From positions 1 through 13,808 of the forward strand of contig CAZOKO010000075.1 of the NCBI GenBank assembly GCA_964580455.1: DNA of 13,808 nucleotides. Reading direction: 5' to 3'. The position numbers and the translations under genes were made by a program. The stretch is from CAZOKO01 sp964580455. GTDB taxonomy: Bacteria; Desulfobacterota; WTBG01. The notes beneath the pieces were generated by a model. It was not told where the DNA came from. It saw only the letters and a program-made list of their open reading frames with translations, and did not search any database. Below are positions 12,623-13,808 of the stretch, in pieces (the first letter of the stretch is position 1; each line of letters starts with the position of its first letter).

Positions 12623-12647
12623 TTCCTCTTTCTTATTCAAAGAGGAA
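12623..12647 (-). promoter_or_regulatory. Perfect hairpin in the leader of the MetE-like gene
   Basis: TTCCTCTTT (12623-12631) and AAAGAGGAA (12639-12647) form a 9-bp perfect stem around a 7-base loop. It ends 23 bases before the ATG on the minus strand, so it would be in the 5' leader of that mRNA. It could affect translation or mark an operator. No T-run follows it on the minus strand, so termination is unlikely. Confidence 0.4.
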
Positions 12648-12686
12648 AGTTTAATACATAAGGGCTTACAACTTTAAAGTAGTATC

Positions 12687-12713
12687 TTGACTTAATAGAA
12701 CCTATCGTGTAAT
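12687..12713 (+). promoter_or_regulatory. Possible promoter for the BamD-like gene
   Basis: TTGACT (12687-12692) is five of six to consensus. TGTAAT (12708-12713) is five of six but with a short 15-bp gap; TAATGT at 12710 has a 17-bp gap but a poorer match. A transcript from here would carry the palindrome at 12729-12768 in a leader of about 155 bases. Confidence 0.35.
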
Positions 12714-12728
12714 GTTTTGCCATCACCC

Positions 12729-12768
12729 AATCCCCTTCCCCCTTTTGAAAAAGGGGTCAGGGGGGATT
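12729..12768. repeat. Palindromic intergenic repeat (AATCCCC...GGGGATT)
   Basis: AATCCCC-TT-CCCCCTTTT followed by GAA and AAGGGG-TCA-GGGGGGATT form a long imperfect palindrome. The 'AATCCCCCCTGACCCCTTT' word is a familiar dispersed repeat in several bacterial lineages. It lies in the divergent spacer between the MetE-like and BamD-like genes. Confidence 0.65.
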
Positions 12769-12874
12769 TTGAGGGAAATTTACAAAGCACCAGAATCACG
12801 AATTGATCCTCAATTTAAAATGTAGAAATTCCGTAGCATTCACTTATTAAACATACTACTCAAAGAGGTTTCCC

Positions 12875-13687
12875 ATGTTAAAATCACTACAAAAGACTCT
12901 TTGGCTATTATTTGTACTTATCCTTTCCCATGGCTGTGCCAGTACCCCCGCAAAGAAGGAACCCAAGACTGCTGAAGAATTTTTCAATAAGGCAATGGAA
13001 CTTTACAGAAAAAAAGACCACTGGCTGGGAGCTCCAGCTTTTACAGAAGTCAGAGACAAATTCCCTCTCAGTCAATATGCCGTTATATCTGAATTAAGGT
13101 TGGCAGATATCCACTATTTTAAGTCTGAATACGTTGAAGCCGTTCACTATTATGAAGAGTTTAAGCGGCTCCATCCCAGTAATCCCAATGTTCCTTATGC
13201 TATTTTTCAACTGGGCATGTGTTATTTTCAAGAGATAGAGATTATTGGCCGAGATCAAACTCCTGCCGAAAAGGCAGCTGATTACTTCGAATACCTGACA
13301 ACCCACTACCCTGCAAGCCCTTTTGTAGGTAAAGCTATGGGGAAATTTAAAATATGCAGAACGAAGATGTTTGAACATGATTTCCATATCGGACACTTCT
13401 ACTATAAAACCAAGAAATATTGGGCAGCCAAAGAACGATTTATAAAAATTCTTGCACAGTACCCTTACGCCAAGGAAAGGGATAAAGTGCTTTTTTATCT
13501 GGGTCAGACATATCAGCAGCTTAATGAAGAAACTAAAGAGAGGAATATCTTTTCAATATTAATTAGGGACTATCCTCAGAGTGAGTATAGAGCAGAGGCA
13601 AAACTTTTTTTAGATATCCCTTTAGAATCGGAAGAAAAAGATAAGCTGGAACTGAAGCAAAAGAAGAAGAGATTTGTTATTTTTTAA
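12875..13687 (+). CDS. bamD: Outer-membrane assembly lipoprotein, BamD (YfiO) family
   Basis: This encodes 270 residues. The N-terminal lipoprotein signal ends at LSHGC, so Cys21 is the probable lipid site, although Ser at -3 and His at -2 make a slightly unusual lipobox. From about residue 33 onward come tetratricopeptide-like helix pairs: AEEFFNKAMELYRKKD, then repeats marked by 'KFPLSQYA', 'LHPSNPNVPYAIFQLG', 'HYPASPFVGKA', 'QYPYAKERDKVLFYLG' and 'DYPQSEYRAEA'. This spacing is that of BamD, the essential partner of BamA in inserting beta-barrel proteins into the outer membrane. The length (about 245-280 in the family) is normal. The C-terminus is charged (EEKDKLELKQKKKRF). The ATG has AGAGG six bases upstream. 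Related TPR lipoproteins (CpoB/YbgF) lack this signal and repeat arrangement, so BamD is preferred. Confidence 0.82.
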   Translation: MLKSLQKTLWLLFVLILSHGCASTPAKKEPKTAEEFFNKAMELYRKKDHWLGAPAFTEVRDKFPLSQYAVISELRLADIHYFKSEYVEAVHYYEEFKRLHPSNPNVPYAIFQLGMCYFQEIEIIGRDQTPAEKAADYFEYLTTHYPASPFVGKAMGKFKICRTKMFEHDFHIGHFYYKTKKYWAAKERFIKILAQYPYAKERDKVLFYLGQTYQQLNEETKERNIFSILIRDYPQSEYRAEAKLFLDIPLESEEKDKLELKQKKKRFVIF

Positions 13688-13695
13688 ATAAAGAT

Positions 13696-13808
<113 letters not shown>

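Overview
The window reads as a contig end from an AT-rich (about 40% GC by eye) Gram-negative bacterium. A BamD-type outer-membrane lipoprotein, several Sec signal peptides and a lipobox thioredoxin show a diderm cell. The protein flavour (ClpB, the zinc phospholipase-C-like protein, the MobA-like transferase, and a C-terminal module I associate with delta-proteobacterial secreted proteins) suggests a Desulfobacterota/delta-proteobacteria-like lineage. That placement is inference from motifs, not from a search.

Bases 1-2730 look like accessory DNA. They hold the 3' end of a tyrosine recombinase, then three envelope-type protein genes or fragments of unknown function. Two of these (933-1532 minus, 1756-2727 plus) end in the same C-terminal module, ending '...IDGVL'. 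A third scrap of it lies out of frame behind the gene at 494-943. The last 48 bp of the module are 47/48 identical between the two full copies, in inverted orientation. One of the proteins also carries a Thr/Ser-rich stalk and a Notch/LNR-like cysteine motif, and appears to have lost its 5' end. The gap at 277-444 shows nothing I can name.

Bases 2730-7012 hold a PilZ (c-di-GMP receptor) gene on the minus strand with a good sigma-70 promoter. Next come a decayed flavin-reductase-like fragment, then Hsp20 with a near-consensus promoter and a strong Shine-Dalgarno, a terminator, and a full-length ClpB. Hsp20 and ClpB form a heat-stress pair: the small chaperone holds aggregating proteins and ClpB, with DnaK, pulls them apart.

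Bases 7021-12600 are all on the minus strand and are read from high to low coordinates. A MetE-like protein and a MobA-like nucleotidyltransferase form one unit (12600 to 10484). A spacer with an inverted-repeat element follows, then a secreted zinc phospholipase-C-like protein and a metallo-beta-lactamase-fold hydrolase (10264 to 8471). A second repeat/hairpin spacer follows, then a DsbD/CcdA-like membrane thiol transporter and a TlpA-like lipoprotein thioredoxin (8261 to 7021). The last two form an obvious functional pair that brings reducing power across the inner membrane.

Bases 12601-13808 hold a divergent spacer with two palindromes, then the BamD-like lipoprotein gene. The last 22 codons of a converging gene may follow. 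The final 48 bases are pure G, which is best explained as a sequencing or assembly artefact.
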